From: RGIG7332 sp045580305
GTDB lineage: Bacteria; Bacillota; Clostridia; Oscillospirales; JAAYXM01
Reading direction: 5' to 3'
Assembly: GCA_045580305.1 (NCBI GenBank)
Contig: JAZNNQ010000013.1
Span: 1 to 40,089 of the forward strand
DNA length: 40,089 nt
Program-made: the position numbers and the translations under genes
Notes under the pieces: generated by a model
Told to the model about the DNA's origin: nothing
The model's input: only the letters and a program-made list of their open reading frames with translations
Database searches by the model: none
In this document: in pieces, positions 6,556 through 14,958 of the stretch
How the letters are laid out: each line of letters starts with the position of its first letter
Position numbering within the stretch: the stretch's first letter is position 1

Positions 6556-7609
6556 TTTTAATGTGCTCCTCATAAGTCTTTGAAAATGCGTGCTTGCCGG
6601 TTTCATCCACCGCGAAGAACAGATACTCGGTGTCAGCCGGATAGAGTGCCGCCTCGATGGAGGCAAGGCCCGGACTTGCAATGGGTCCCGGCGGTAAGCC
6701 GCGGTTCTCATAGGTGTTGTAAGGACTGTCGATCTCGGTGTCCGCGATGGTAAGACGCGCCTTGCGCTCACCCAAAATGTACTGCACGGTAGCGCAGGAC
6801 TCGAGGTACGGGTAGGTCTTGCTATCTAAACGATTATGGAATACCGAGGACACAAGCTTTCTGTCCTCACCCGTTGCCTCGCGCTCGATAATGGACGCAA
6901 GAGTGATGACCTCGTGGGTGCTAAGCCCTAAATCCTTTGCGCGGGCAGCATAAGCGTCGGTAAATTTATTGTTGAAGTTTGCGAGCAGCTTATTAATTGC
7001 ACTCTTGGGGTCGCCGTTTACATAGAACTCGTAGGTATCCGGGTATAAATAGCCCTCAAGACGATTCACATCGCCCTTTTTAAGCTTCTTCACAAAGGCG
7101 TAGTCGAAGTCCGCGTTCTTTAAGACCTCTTCGATATGTTCCTTGTCACCAACGCCCTTTTTGACTAAAAGGTCAACTATCTGGCGGGTCTCATAGCCCT
7201 CGGGAATGGTGACCTTCACGGTCTCCTTAGCTCCTCCCCTGCGCGTGATAAGCTTTGTGGTGGTGCGGTAGTCGTAGTAGGTGTTTGCAGTGTACTCGCC
7301 CGGCTTAACATCGCCCGTTGCGGTAATTGCGAAGAAGGCGCGGAATAAAAGCTTATTTGAGATAAGATCCGCATCCTCTAAAATATCGCACACCTCGCCC
7401 ATACTTGCGCCCTCGGGAATGGTGAAGCTCACCTTCTGATCGGAGTAGCTTAAGGAGAAAATCTCATTAGCCGAGGTGATGACGCAGGCGGAAAGCAAAA
7501 ATGACATCGCCAGCACAAAAACCCAGTAGGTCATTCGCGGAGTCAGCGCGCGTTTCTTTTTCCTGCGGCGATTGACGGTTATTTTTCTTGTTTTATCCAT
7601 TTGTGACAT
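6533..7609 (-). CDS. mltG: Endolytic murein transglycosylase MltG
   Basis: The 358-residue product is a membrane-anchored lytic transglycosylase that cuts nascent glycan strands and so sets their length. ATG 7609 is preferred to an upstream ATG at 7627 because AGAGGAAGGG falls just before it. A lysine/arginine-rich cytoplasmic tail is followed by one TM segment (TYWVFVLAMSFLLSACVI), then a LysM-like region and the YceG domain. The catalytic glutamate is in VITLASIIEREATG; further signatures are SSVFHNRLD, SPYNTYENRGLPPGPI and NPGLASIEAAL-like ASPGLASIEAAL. Length is normal for the family. It is the first gene of the mltG–U32–rluA-type operon. Confidence 0.94.
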   Translation of the reverse strand: MSQMDKTRKITVNRRRKKKRALTPRMTYWVFVLAMSFLLSACVITSANEIFSLSYSDQKVSFTIPEGASMGEVCDILEDADLISNKLLFRAFFAITATGDVKPGEYTANTYYDYRTTTKLITRRGGAKETVKVTIPEGYETRQIVDLLVKKGVGDKEHIEEVLKNADFDYAFVKKLKKGDVNRLEGYLYPDTYEFYVNGDPKSAINKLLANFNNKFTDAYAARAKDLGLSTHEVITLASIIEREATGEDRKLVSSVFHNRLDSKTYPYLESCATVQYILGERKARLTIADTEIDSPYNTYENRGLPPGPIASPGLASIEAALYPADTEYLFFAVDETGKHAFSKTYEEHIKNANINPK

Positions 7610-7649
7610 AGTTTCCCTTCCTCTCATATAATAGCTCGAGGTGATTTAA

Positions 7650-7733
7650 ATGTGTAACAACTTATGTAACAGCTCCTGTAACGACTGGCTCTGGATAGTT
7701 ATCGCAATACTGGTAATTCTCTTTATCCTGTAA
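7650..7733 (+). CDS. 27-residue hydrophobic small protein
   Basis: ATG at 7650 follows a strong ribosome binding site (GAGGTGAT, 5 bases). The peptide begins MCNNLCNSSCNDW and ends in a single hydrophobic helix (WIVIAILVILFIL). A short cysteine/asparagine-rich head with one membrane helix resembles the tiny YjcZ-type spore-associated peptides of Firmicutes, but that is only resemblance. A TATAAT lies at 7627–7632. It is the only plus-strand coding feature between 4.4 and 40 kb, set between mltG and the cyclo-ligase gene, whose 3' end it overlaps by 11 bases. Confidence 0.55.
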   Translation: MCNNLCNSSCNDWLWIVIAILVILFIL

Positions 7734-8244
7734 TTAAGATATCCATAACCGCGTCGTGTGGCTCAACCGGTATGTCCTCAACTATCTGCTCACGGTAGCA
7801 GATGCCAAGCTTCAAAAAGTGCCCATCCGCAAGATAGCGGTCGTAATACCCGCCGCCACGGCCCAAGCGGTGCCCCTTTTCGGTAAAGGCGACGCCGGGA
7901 GTAATGACCGCGTGAATTTCATCCTTTGGTATCTCCTTGGCACCACTCGGTGCTGAGGGGATGCCGAATTTATCGGGCACTAAGCTTTCGGTGTCCGTTA
8001 TCTCCACCGCCACCATATTACCCCGTGACACTATTTTCGGGATGCACACCCGAATCCCACAGGCGAGCATTTTATGTATAAGGCGGTAGGTGTCCACCTC
8101 ATTTCCAACACTTATATATGCAAAAACCGTGGTGCATTTTTCTTTTTTAAGGGTTTCAATAACCTTTTCGCAAATTTCTATGTCCTGCACTTCGTCCCTT
8201 TTTACACGGTTAAATACCGCTTTGCGAATATCCGACTTACACAC
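7723..8244 (-). CDS. 5-formyltetrahydrofolate cyclo-ligase
   Basis: The 173-residue product converts 5-formyl-THF to 5,10-methenyl-THF with ATP, returning stored folate to one-carbon metabolism. The family fingerprint GHRLGRGGGYYDRYL (124–138) binds the ATP phosphates, and FAYISVGNEVDT and VITPGVAF are typical flanks. The start is GTG 8244, preceded by AAGGAG; it overlaps the end of the DJ-1 gene by 8 bases, so the two are co-translated. Length is slightly below the usual 180–200 residues, with a short N terminus. Confidence 0.93.
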   Translation of the reverse strand: MCKSDIRKAVFNRVKRDEVQDIEICEKVIETLKKEKCTTVFAYISVGNEVDTYRLIHKMLACGIRVCIPKIVSRGNMVAVEITDTESLVPDKFGIPSAPSGAKEIPKDEIHAVITPGVAFTEKGHRLGRGGGYYDRYLADGHFLKLGICYREQIVEDIPVEPHDAVMDILITG

Positions 8245-8788
8245 GGGGAAGCTCCTTGTAGCAGATGTCGCGGGCTACCTTGGTTGCGACCTCAGCGCCA
8301 CGGTGTGTACCCAGCAAGGTAAAGCCGAATTTAAAGGCAGCACCTGCAGCGCGAGCGGTAATGTAACCGCCGTCAACCACAACATCCTCGTTTTTAACCC
8401 TAGCACCGCATAGGCCCGCTTCACAGCCGGGATAGCAGGTAGCGCCTCTGTCCTTAAGAAGGCCAAGCTTACCCAAAATCATAGGTGCGGCGCAAATCGC
8501 GCCAATGGGCATCTTACCCGCACAGTCGCGGACAAGATTGAGCACCTTATCGTTTGCCATAAGGTTATCCACCCCGGGCTGACCGCCGGGTAGAATCAGC
8601 ATATGCATATCGGAAAAATCCGCCTCATCAAAGGCAACATCGCAGGTAAGCTTAATTCCGCGGGTGCTTGCGGGCGTCATGGTGCTCACACCAACTAATT
8701 TAACCTCCACACCGCCACGGCGCAGAATATCGACCGGCACAATAAGCTCGGTCTCTTCAAATCCATTTTCAACCAGTACATATACCAT
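8237..8788 (-). CDS. DJ-1/PfpI family protein
   Basis: The 183-residue product belongs to the DJ-1 branch (YajL/PARK7-like) of the class I glutamine amidotransferase-like fold. The nucleophile elbow GAICAAP (97–103) places the reactive cysteine at C99, and a partner glutamate is available in ENGFEETE near the N terminus. LILPGGQPGVDNL matches the family's conserved strand and loop. Members act in cysteine/oxidative stress protection, glyoxalase-type detoxification or as chaperones; sequence alone does not choose. AAAGGAG precedes the ATG at 8788. A possible promoter (TTGACC, 16 bases, TATAGA on the minus strand) is partly supplied by the adjacent repeat. Confidence 0.9.
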   Translation of the reverse strand: MVYVLVENGFEETELIVPVDILRRGGVEVKLVGVSTMTPASTRGIKLTCDVAFDEADFSDMHMLILPGGQPGVDNLMANDKVLNLVRDCAGKMPIGAICAAPMILGKLGLLKDRGATCYPGCEAGLCGARVKNEDVVVDGGYITARAAGAAFKFGFTLLGTHRGAEVATKVARDICYKELPRV

Positions 8789-8819
8789 AAAACTTTCTCC
8801 TTTTGCCGTTTATCTATAG

Positions 8820-8880
8820 TCTTCTTCTTCGTCGGGTCAAAGTTCGCTTATCTCCGTTTCCGCCTGCAGCGAAAACTACA
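8820..8880. repeat. Intergenic repeat E, copy 1 (short)
   Basis: Minus-strand reading starts TTTTCGCTGCAGGCGG and passes through ACGGAGATAAGCG and CTTTGACCCGACG. It matches 11431–11490 almost exactly and the tandem copies at 39871–40089 more distantly. It covers the stop codon of the WG-repeat gene at 8876 and lies just upstream of the DJ-1 gene. Confidence 0.85.
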
Positions 8881-10354
8881 GTAATTTCACAAAGCCCCAC
8901 TTGCTCTTGGAATACATCTTTGCACAATCAGCACCACAGGCAACCAGCTCGTCATAGCACGGTGCTATGCGGAGCTTGCCATCAGGGGTAACTATGCCCC
9001 ATTTACCATGCTCCTTGACAAAGCCGAGCCCGCTTTCATGATGCTCTACCTGGTCAAATCTCGGCAGCTCTATGATCTCTCCATCTCTGGAGATTGTGCC
9101 CCATTTGTCATCAAAGCATATAAAAGCCGCATCGTTGCTTAAGGGTTTCGCATTGTCGAGTCCCGTGGGACAGATAAAGCTGCCATCGGTGTCCAGAATA
9201 CCGATCTTGTCCTCACCTTCCACCAGTATCATACCGTTTTCAAGCACATCCGAATTGTCAAATTGCGGCGGGCAAAGAACCTGACCGCTGTGGTTTATAA
9301 TACCCCATTTGTAGCCTTTCCGCACCTCGCACACATCGGCAATATACCCATCAGACAGCAGCATATCATACTGCGGCTCTAAGATAATTTCGCCCTTTGT
9401 GTCCATAATGCCCCATTTGCCGTTGTAGCAAAAGGTGATGGTATTATAGTTCCTGCAAATCACGATTTCGTCGTACATAATATCTGCAACCATCGCGCCC
9501 GTAGCGGAAATAACACCGTAACAATCGTCCACCTTAACTACGGCAAGCTCATCAATCATATCCTCTACACGGTCAAAAACCGGGTTGAAAATAATCTTTC
9601 CCTCGGCATCGGCAATGCCGCATTTAGTGCCTTGCTGTATCATATACATTCGGTCGCTTATTGGTTTTATCCTATCGTATTTAAGTGGCAGCACGAACTG
9701 CATCTTATTGTTCAGCATACCCCATTTTCCATTCATCATAACACGGGCGACACCGTTACAGAAGGTATGAGCCGCTTCAAATCGTGGCGTGATGAGCATT
9801 TTACCGGTCTTGTCAATATAGCCCCACCTGCCATCAAGCTGAACAGATGCACGACCTTCCGCAAATTGGAGACAACTGTCGAATTGCGGCTCGATTACAA
9901 TATCTCCGCTTTTGTTAACATATCCCCATTTATCACAGAGATCAATAGCCGCAAGCCCCTCACTGAAGACGCTCGCATTTTCAAACCAAGGGCGAATGAC
10001 CTCCTCACCCTCACAGTTAATAAAGCCGAGTTTTCCGGCCTTTTCCACTATGATAAAGTCCTCAAAATAGCCTGCCACGGCGTCATAAATCGGTGGCACA
10101 ATAAGGTTTCCCCGCTCGTCAAGCGCACCTTTTTTCCAACCCTTTCGCACGAAAGCGATACCGTCAATAAAGCAGTATACAGCGTCAAACAGGGGTGCTG
10201 GCACACAATTGCCCTCGTTATCTACAAAAAAGTGCTCACTATTAAGGGTGCACAACTTTACCTCGGCGCTGAAAGGTCTTACCTTATTGAATATCGGCTC
10301 AACGATAAGCAAGCCGTCCTTAATATATCCGTATTTTTCCAACTCAAACACCAC
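8876..10354 (-). CDS. WG-repeat protein (492 aa)
   Basis: The product consists almost entirely of WG repeats (KWGYVNKSGDIVIEPQFDS-type units of about 22–25 residues), a beta-rich repeat that builds an elongated scaffold. There is no signal peptide or TM segment, so it is probably cytoplasmic. The predicted GTG start at 10354 has only a weak purine stretch (GAACGAGAG) before it, and the first repeat starts almost at once, so the N terminus may be slightly shortened or the gene may be translated by read-through from the WG gene 66 bases upstream. The 3' end runs into repeat E. WG proteins have no established biochemical function; repeat-mediated protein binding is the usual assumption. Confidence 0.8.
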   Translation of the reverse strand: MVFELEKYGYIKDGLLIVEPIFNKVRPFSAEVKLCTLNSEHFFVDNEGNCVPAPLFDAVYCFIDGIAFVRKGWKKGALDERGNLIVPPIYDAVAGYFEDFIIVEKAGKLGFINCEGEEVIRPWFENASVFSEGLAAIDLCDKWGYVNKSGDIVIEPQFDSCLQFAEGRASVQLDGRWGYIDKTGKMLITPRFEAAHTFCNGVARVMMNGKWGMLNNKMQFVLPLKYDRIKPISDRMYMIQQGTKCGIADAEGKIIFNPVFDRVEDMIDELAVVKVDDCYGVISATGAMVADIMYDEIVICRNYNTITFCYNGKWGIMDTKGEIILEPQYDMLLSDGYIADVCEVRKGYKWGIINHSGQVLCPPQFDNSDVLENGMILVEGEDKIGILDTDGSFICPTGLDNAKPLSNDAAFICFDDKWGTISRDGEIIELPRFDQVEHHESGLGFVKEHGKWGIVTPDGKLRIAPCYDELVACGADCAKMYSKSKWGFVKLL

Positions 10355-10419
10355 TCTCGTTCTACTAATGCACGGTCATACCACACGCCATCATATACCG
10401 ACGGGCAGACTGTTCTCAT

Positions 10420-11412
10420 CTACAACAGCACATCGCCGGCTTTGTTAATATACTGTGTTTTAAAGTTCTTTTCCACTTTTGCAATGCCGATATCAAAATC
10501 TCCCGCGTAGTCGTATTGCGGGGGAATTACAAGCTCTCCCAATTGGTCTACATAGCCGTACTGCTCGTTTTTTACCACGCGGGCATAATAATTTTTATAG
10601 GGATATACCCTATCAAACTGCGGCTCCACCACATACTTGCCGTCTCTGTCGATGTACCCCCATTTGCCGTCGAGCATAACCGCGCCTTTGTCCTCACTGA
10701 AGTCGCGCACCTTATCGTACTTAATTTCGATTATCTTTCCGTTTGTGCCGTTTAAATAGCCGAATTTTGCATTCAGGCACAACTTTGCCATACCGTCTTT
10801 GATATCATCCGCCCAATTTAGCGTAGGAGGAATAACAAACTCGCCCTTTTTGTCAATAAAGCCGTAAGCGCCGTTTTTCTTGACTCTTGCCATACCGCCT
10901 ATAAACTTGAATGCGCGGTCAAACTGCGGCTTGATTGCAATCTCACACATGGTATTTATGTATCCGTAAGCACCGTCTATCTTCACGGGCGCAAGACCTT
11001 CCGAAAAGTCGCCCGCATCCTCATAATATGTAGAACCTACATACATACCGCAAATGTCCATATATTTGAAGCCGTGCTCGCTCTCAACCGGAATAATCCC
11101 ATTGTCGAAGTTACCGACACTTTTAAACGCGACCGGTATCACATAATTACCGTGCTCGTTAATGGCACCCCATTTGCCGTCACGCTCAACAATTGCAATT
11201 CCGCTTTTGAAGGGATATGCCATATCATAACGCGTGTCGATGATAGTCCCGGTGACCTGATTTACATATCCTCTCCGACCGTCCTTTACCACCAGTGTCA
11301 TATACTGGTCGGTTTCGACGATCTCGTCAAACTGCGGCCCTATCACTACCTTGCCCGCATCATTGATAAAACCCCATTTATCACCCTTCAGCATTTTATA
11401 CAGCATAATCAT
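10420..11412 (-). CDS. WG-repeat protein (330 aa)
   Basis: ATG 11412 is used because AAGGAGGG lies directly upstream; a second ATG at 11406 is equally possible, and the frame to 11451 begins inside repeat E with arginine-rich sequence. Nearly the whole chain is WG repeats with the recurring pattern GKWGYIDRDGKYVVEPQFD. There is no export signal. It is followed after 66 bases by a second WG gene that begins near a repeat boundary with a poor start, so the pair could be a split longer gene. The function is unknown beyond a scaffold role typical of beta-repeat proteins. Confidence 0.85.
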   Translation of the reverse strand: MIMLYKMLKGDKWGFINDAGKVVIGPQFDEIVETDQYMTLVVKDGRRGYVNQVTGTIIDTRYDMAYPFKSGIAIVERDGKWGAINEHGNYVIPVAFKSVGNFDNGIIPVESEHGFKYMDICGMYVGSTYYEDAGDFSEGLAPVKIDGAYGYINTMCEIAIKPQFDRAFKFIGGMARVKKNGAYGFIDKKGEFVIPPTLNWADDIKDGMAKLCLNAKFGYLNGTNGKIIEIKYDKVRDFSEDKGAVMLDGKWGYIDRDGKYVVEPQFDRVYPYKNYYARVVKNEQYGYVDQLGELVIPPQYDYAGDFDIGIAKVEKNFKTQYINKAGDVLL

Positions 11413-11430
11413 TTTCCCTCCTTTTCTTTG

Positions 11431-11815
11431 CCTTCTTCTTCGTCGGGTCAAAGTTCGCTTATCTCCGTTTCCGCCTGCAGCGAAAACTACAACCGCTTCC
11501 TTGCCCCTCCTCTTTCAAAACAAACTCACTTCGCTTAGCTTTGTTTTGAGCCCTTTTTCTCGCAGGTGGCGGATGAGGAAAGCGAGGGGAGCGCCGCCGG
11601 TGGCGGATGAAGCGACCTAAGCGCGTAGCCGCGGTCGAAATTTTGCGAGGCTTTACGCCGAACAGAAAATTTCGGGCACCGCAATAGAGGTACCTCTTAT
11701 CCCGCCCCCGTGTATGACCAACCCCCTCGTATTGGGTACGCTTTTCCATACACAGAGTGCTCCACCCAAGCCTCCCTCTGATGAGGGAGGTGGCTCGCAG
11801 AGCCGGAGGGAGAGA
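11431..11815. repeat. Repeat cluster in the 11.4–11.85 kb gap
   Basis: No gene lies between 11413 and 11854. In order the gap holds repeat E copy 2 (11431–11550), a diverged copy of the structured element found in the composite repeats (11592–11695, paired arms at 11631–11682), a diverged copy of the window-start palindrome (11698–11766) and a CCTCCC…GGGAGG…GGAGGG palindrome (11771–11815). The structured element keeps its pairing although many paired bases differ from the copies at 1669 and 3879. Confidence 0.8.
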
Positions 11816-11854
11816 CAACCAAACCTCGCCTCTCTTGCCCTCCAACGGATGAGG

Positions 11855-12712
11855 TCACTTGCTCCTCAGCATATACTTTTTCGCAAGGTACGCCGGGTTA
11901 TAGGAACTTTTTGCCCGTCTGAGGCCCTCATCGCCCAGGTCCTCTTCACGGTTAATAAATTTATAATCTTTACAAAAATGCGCCGCAAAGTCGCGATTTA
12001 TCACCTGATAGATACCGGTAAAATCCGTATCCGCCTTCTCGACACAAATCAGGAAGAAGTCATCATTTATCGGCACGCCATAGGAATAGGCGCGCACCTT
12101 TCCGTCAATCTTGATTGCACCGCACTTGAGTCCCAGTGCCTCAAAATTGGAAAACGCCCGAGAAATCGCCGCATCCTCACCCATTAGCGACTCGCGGTTT
12201 TCGTCATTTATGTTCTTAGAGAGCCAAAAATGCTGGAATTTCTTAATTTCATCTAAATTATCGGAACTTATCTCCACAAATTCGTACTCGTAATTTTTGA
12301 TAAAATTATTCACATTAGTGCGCTTTTTGTGGAGCTTCTTGCCCTTAAGCTCGATCAGATCCACGGCGTTATAGATGTAGTCAAAACTGTCCCGCATTTC
12401 ACTGACCTCAAATCGGTCCGGGGCGGCATCCATCATCCTTTGGAGATTATCCTCGTGGACGCAGATAAAGTCAGCATCCGCCGGCAGCATTGCAAGTGCG
12501 ACCTTTAAGTCCCCGTCGCCATAGGGGGTTAAATACTTATCCCCCGACTTTATAAAGAGAAAGCCGTCTTTGATGCAGAAGCGGGTGTTGTAGTGCTCAC
12601 TCCACAGAAAAAGATCCGTAAAGGTGCTCTCGGTAGTGCCGAGATTTAGCCCCGCCATATACTCCATCATTCTATCGCGATCTTCGATTGTTATGGGTTT
12701 AAATTCAAGCAT
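11855..12712 (-). CDS. DUF2156 / LPG-synthase C-terminal-like acyltransferase fold protein
   Basis: The 285-residue product resembles stand-alone members of DUF2156, the GNAT-like domain that in MprF transfers lysine to phosphatidylglycerol. Recognisable stretches are TFTDLFLWSEHYN, GKKLHKKRTNVNNF (a basic motif typical of the family), IDGKVRAYSYG and the C-terminal INREEDLGDEGLRRAKSSYNP, where a conserved arginine/lysine segment binds the acyl donor in relatives. No TM domain is present, so it is not a full MprF. It overlaps the tmk 3' end by 22 bases. The family call is good, the substrate unknown. Confidence 0.85.
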   Translation of the reverse strand: MLEFKPITIEDRDRMMEYMAGLNLGTTESTFTDLFLWSEHYNTRFCIKDGFLFIKSGDKYLTPYGDGDLKVALAMLPADADFICVHEDNLQRMMDAAPDRFEVSEMRDSFDYIYNAVDLIELKGKKLHKKRTNVNNFIKNYEYEFVEISSDNLDEIKKFQHFWLSKNINDENRESLMGEDAAISRAFSNFEALGLKCGAIKIDGKVRAYSYGVPINDDFFLICVEKADTDFTGIYQVINRDFAAHFCKDYKFINREEDLGDEGLRRAKSSYNPAYLAKKYMLRSK

Positions 12713-13359
12713 TTCATGAGCCTTCCGTAAATTTCAGAATGTATTTCCTCGCGTGACTTAATTTCTCCCGCTTCCACGCAGCTTATACGCTCCCAGCTAA
12801 AGAGCTCCGCCACCATCTTGGCGGTCTTATAGCACTCGTTGCGGTAAACCGCGTCCTTTTCGTGGATGTCGATCTCCTTACCCGTGCGCGCTTTAAGAAG
12901 CTTCGCCGAGTATTCCGGCGGCATATCAAGGAAGAACACCATATCCGGCGCAGGAAGCCCCATCAGGTGGTACTCAAAATCAAAAAGCCAGTGGCAGAAA
13001 TCCTCGCGAGAGGTAGGCGCAAGCTTTGCCGACTGATGAATTGCATTTGATGTAGTGTAGCGGTCGAAAATAAGAATACCGCCATTCTCGTAAAACTCGC
13101 CCCACTCGGTCTTATATGACGCCATACGGTCAACCGCGAAGAATGCAGATGCCGCATAGGCATTCACAGCATCGGGACTATCGCCCATCGCACCGTCGAG
13201 ATAGAGGCGTACAAGAGCGGATGACTCCTTCTCGTATCTGGGGAATGACAGGGTGCGGAACGGCTTACCCTCAGCCTCAAGTCGCTTGCAGAGAAGGTCT
13301 AACTGAGTGGACTTTCCCGACGCGTCCGTTCCCTCAATAATAATTATCTTGCCCTTCAC
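12691..13359 (-). CDS. tmk: Thymidylate kinase
   Basis: The 222-residue product phosphorylates dTMP to dTDP. The P-loop EGTDASGKST occupies 9–18, the DR-type motif FDRYTTSN binds substrate, and SFPRYEKESS is the dTMP-binding region. The start is GTG 13359, placed directly after the thyX stop with AAGGAGGAG inside the thyX end, so thyX and tmk form one unit carrying out consecutive steps of dTTP synthesis. It is slightly longer than the usual 205–215 residues; sequences of this longer type occur in clostridia. Confidence 0.93.
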   Translation of the reverse strand: MKGKIIIIEGTDASGKSTQLDLLCKRLEAEGKPFRTLSFPRYEKESSALVRLYLDGAMGDSPDAVNAYAASAFFAVDRMASYKTEWGEFYENGGILIFDRYTTSNAIHQSAKLAPTSREDFCHWLFDFEYHLMGLPAPDMVFFLDMPPEYSAKLLKARTGKEIDIHEKDAVYRNECYKTAKMVAELFSWERISCVEAGEIKSREEIHSEIYGRLMKCLNLNP

Positions 13360-14124
13360 CTACATCTCCTCCTTATACTTTTTCCGCATATCAACAGCCT
13401 TGCCGCAGGTCATCTTACCCTCGGAGCACGGGCCCTTGACACAAGCAGGCCCCGCGTTGGAAAAGAGTTTGGGCGACACGCCCTTGCAGAGCTTTAGCAT
13501 CTCGTCTGCCAGCGCGCGGATCTCCCATTGGGCACGAGAGCAGCAACGGAGCTTAAAGAAGTTCCAGAGTGATCTGACATTCATCGTCACCATCATTTTG
13601 GTCTCGCAGGCGTTTGGCAGAACGAAGCGCGCGTCCTCGATGGCGAGCTTTTCCGCCTTGCGCACCGCCGCCTTTTCCTCTAAGCCCTCGGCCATAAGGC
13701 GCTCCTTGTGCTCGGCCATTAAAATGTCAACCAAAGCGTTGTAATTTGCAACATCCTCGCCCATAGCCTTCATATAGACCTCTTTAGCCTCGGGGTTATT
13801 TGCAATGGCGGGCGGGGTGATAAATTCGAAGTTATTCTCGCACACATATCGCTGTGACTTAACCGAGAAGGAAGCGATACGGTGGCGGGTAATCTGCGCC
13901 AAAAGTGAGCGGGACACGCCCTCAATGGCAAAGGTAAAGGAAGCGTGCTCAAAGGGCGACTCGTGTCCTAAATTAAGAAGCATATCGATAAATTTATCGC
14001 ACTTATCCCCCTCAAGACCTTCCATAATCTTGTCCGCACCGTCAGCCGAGTAGCACATCTTGGCAGCAACCGCGATGGTCTTGTCCGGATCGGGAGTGTG
14101 AGCAACTAAAGCAACTTTAAGCAT
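13360..14124 (-). CDS. thyX: FAD-dependent thymidylate synthase ThyX
   Basis: The 254-residue product makes dTMP from dUMP using methylene-THF, FAD and NADPH, the alternative to ThyA. The diagnostic ThyX motif RHRIASFSVKSQR (80–92, pattern RHRxxSxxxxSQR) is intact, and HESPFEHASFTF and MNVRSLWNFFKLR are further family signatures. The C-terminal tail has four cysteines in a CVKGPCSEGKMTCG-like arrangement, an addition I have no function for. It lies directly upstream of tmk. Confidence 0.95.
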   Translation of the reverse strand: MLKVALVAHTPDPDKTIAVAAKMCYSADGADKIMEGLEGDKCDKFIDMLLNLGHESPFEHASFTFAIEGVSRSLLAQITRHRIASFSVKSQRYVCENNFEFITPPAIANNPEAKEVYMKAMGEDVANYNALVDILMAEHKERLMAEGLEEKAAVRKAEKLAIEDARFVLPNACETKMMVTMNVRSLWNFFKLRCCSRAQWEIRALADEMLKLCKGVSPKLFSNAGPACVKGPCSEGKMTCGKAVDMRKKYKEEM

Positions 14125-14157
14125 AATTTTACCTACTTTCTCTTCTTTTCAATATTG

Positions 14158-14209
14158 CCTCCCTCTGACGAGGGAGGTGGGTTTGCGAAGCAAACTCGGA
14201 GGGAGAGAT
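14158..14209. repeat. Palindromic intergenic repeat (CCTCCC type)
   Basis: Two nested stems: CCTCCCTCTGACGAGGGAGG followed by GTTTGCGAAGCAAAC and CGGAGGGAGAGA. Same family as 1780–1830, 3991–4038, 4161–4210 and 11771–11815. It separates tagA from thyX and may act as a transcript-end or processing hairpin. Confidence 0.8.
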
Positions 14210-14218
14210 AATATCATC

Positions 14219-14929
14219 TCACTTCCTCTTAAAAATAACGGTAAGCAAAAACTTGGGCAGCGCCATCATTCTGCCAATTCTCCAAGGCTCCTTACACAGG
14301 CGGTAGAACCACTCAAGGCCAAGCTTAATAAATATCTTCGGCGCCCGGAGCACATTGCCCGCGAAAACATCAAGACTGCCGCCGAGTCCCAGAAGCAGCG
14401 CGTTAATTTCGTCGCCGTTTGCGCTCATCCACATCTCCTGCTTGGGCGCGCCAAGACACACGAAGCAAACATCGGCACCGCTTGCATTAATTTTTTCGAT
14501 AATCGGGCCATCCTCTTTAAAGTAGCCGTCATTTACACCGGCAATGATAAGGCCCGGGTACTTTTCACAAAGCTTCTTTGCCGCCGCATCAGCCACACCC
14601 GGCTTTGCACCCAGAAGGAAAAGACTCTTCCCGTTCTCCGCCATTTTCTTAATTAGCGCCTCGCCAAGCTCAATGCCCGCAACCTTGCCCTTAAGGGGGC
14701 GGCGCAGGATTTTGGAGGCGTACACAACGCCGATACCGTCGGGCACGACCAGATCGGATTTATTCAGCACTTCACGGAGTCCGTGATCACTCCTTGCGGC
14801 GTAAACTATCTCGGAATTGGGGGTAACTATGCGATGCCCCTTCCCGTCAATAAGGGAGTATGCAACCTCCACCGCCTCGCTTAGCGTAAGGTTATCAAAC
14901 CCCACGCCCATTATATCAGTTCTATTCAT
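14219..14929 (-). CDS. tagA: WecG/TagA/CpsF family glycosyltransferase
   Basis: The 236-residue product is a membrane-associated glycosyltransferase of the family that adds N-acetylmannosamine (TagA) or its uronate (WecG) to an undecaprenyl-linked sugar. Signatures are TPNSEIVYAARSD near the N terminus, VVPDGIGVVYAS (with the catalytic aspartate), LFLLGAKPGVAD and VCLGAPKQEMWM. The hydrophobic/basic C terminus (RAPKIFIKLGLEWFYRL…) anchors such proteins to the membrane. ATG 14929 follows AAGGAG; an upstream TTG at 14932 is less likely. In a clostridium a wall teichoic acid or related wall-polymer role is likely, but no other such gene is nearby. Confidence 0.9.
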   Translation of the reverse strand: MNRTDIMGVGFDNLTLSEAVEVAYSLIDGKGHRIVTPNSEIVYAARSDHGLREVLNKSDLVVPDGIGVVYASKILRRPLKGKVAGIELGEALIKKMAENGKSLFLLGAKPGVADAAAKKLCEKYPGLIIAGVNDGYFKEDGPIIEKINASGADVCFVCLGAPKQEMWMSANGDEINALLLGLGGSLDVFAGNVLRAPKIFIKLGLEWFYRLCKEPWRIGRMMALPKFLLTVIFKRK

Positions 14930-14958
14930 CAAACCAGCTCCTTCTTGCCAATCACAGG

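Noticed and set aside
6556..6771. N-terminal extension of the U32 protein to 478 residues
   Set aside because: The extra 72 residues are arginine/serine-rich sequence in the shadow of mltG; a good ribosome binding site and the family's normal start lie at 6555.
7658..7685. A TTATGTAAC stretch as a sixth dif-like site
   Set aside because: Only one half-arm matches, there is no opposing arm at 6 bp, and the bases are part of the 27-codon ORF.
9000..10354. The two adjacent WG genes as one gene broken by a frameshift
   Set aside because: A 66-base gap with a stop codon in the upstream frame separates them and no single-base change joins the frames cleanly; kept as two genes with the weak start noted.
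9632..10510. 292-codon plus-strand ORF
   Set aside because: It runs antisense through the two WG-repeat genes; the regular repeat composition leaves an antisense frame open. No ribosome binding site or family resemblance.
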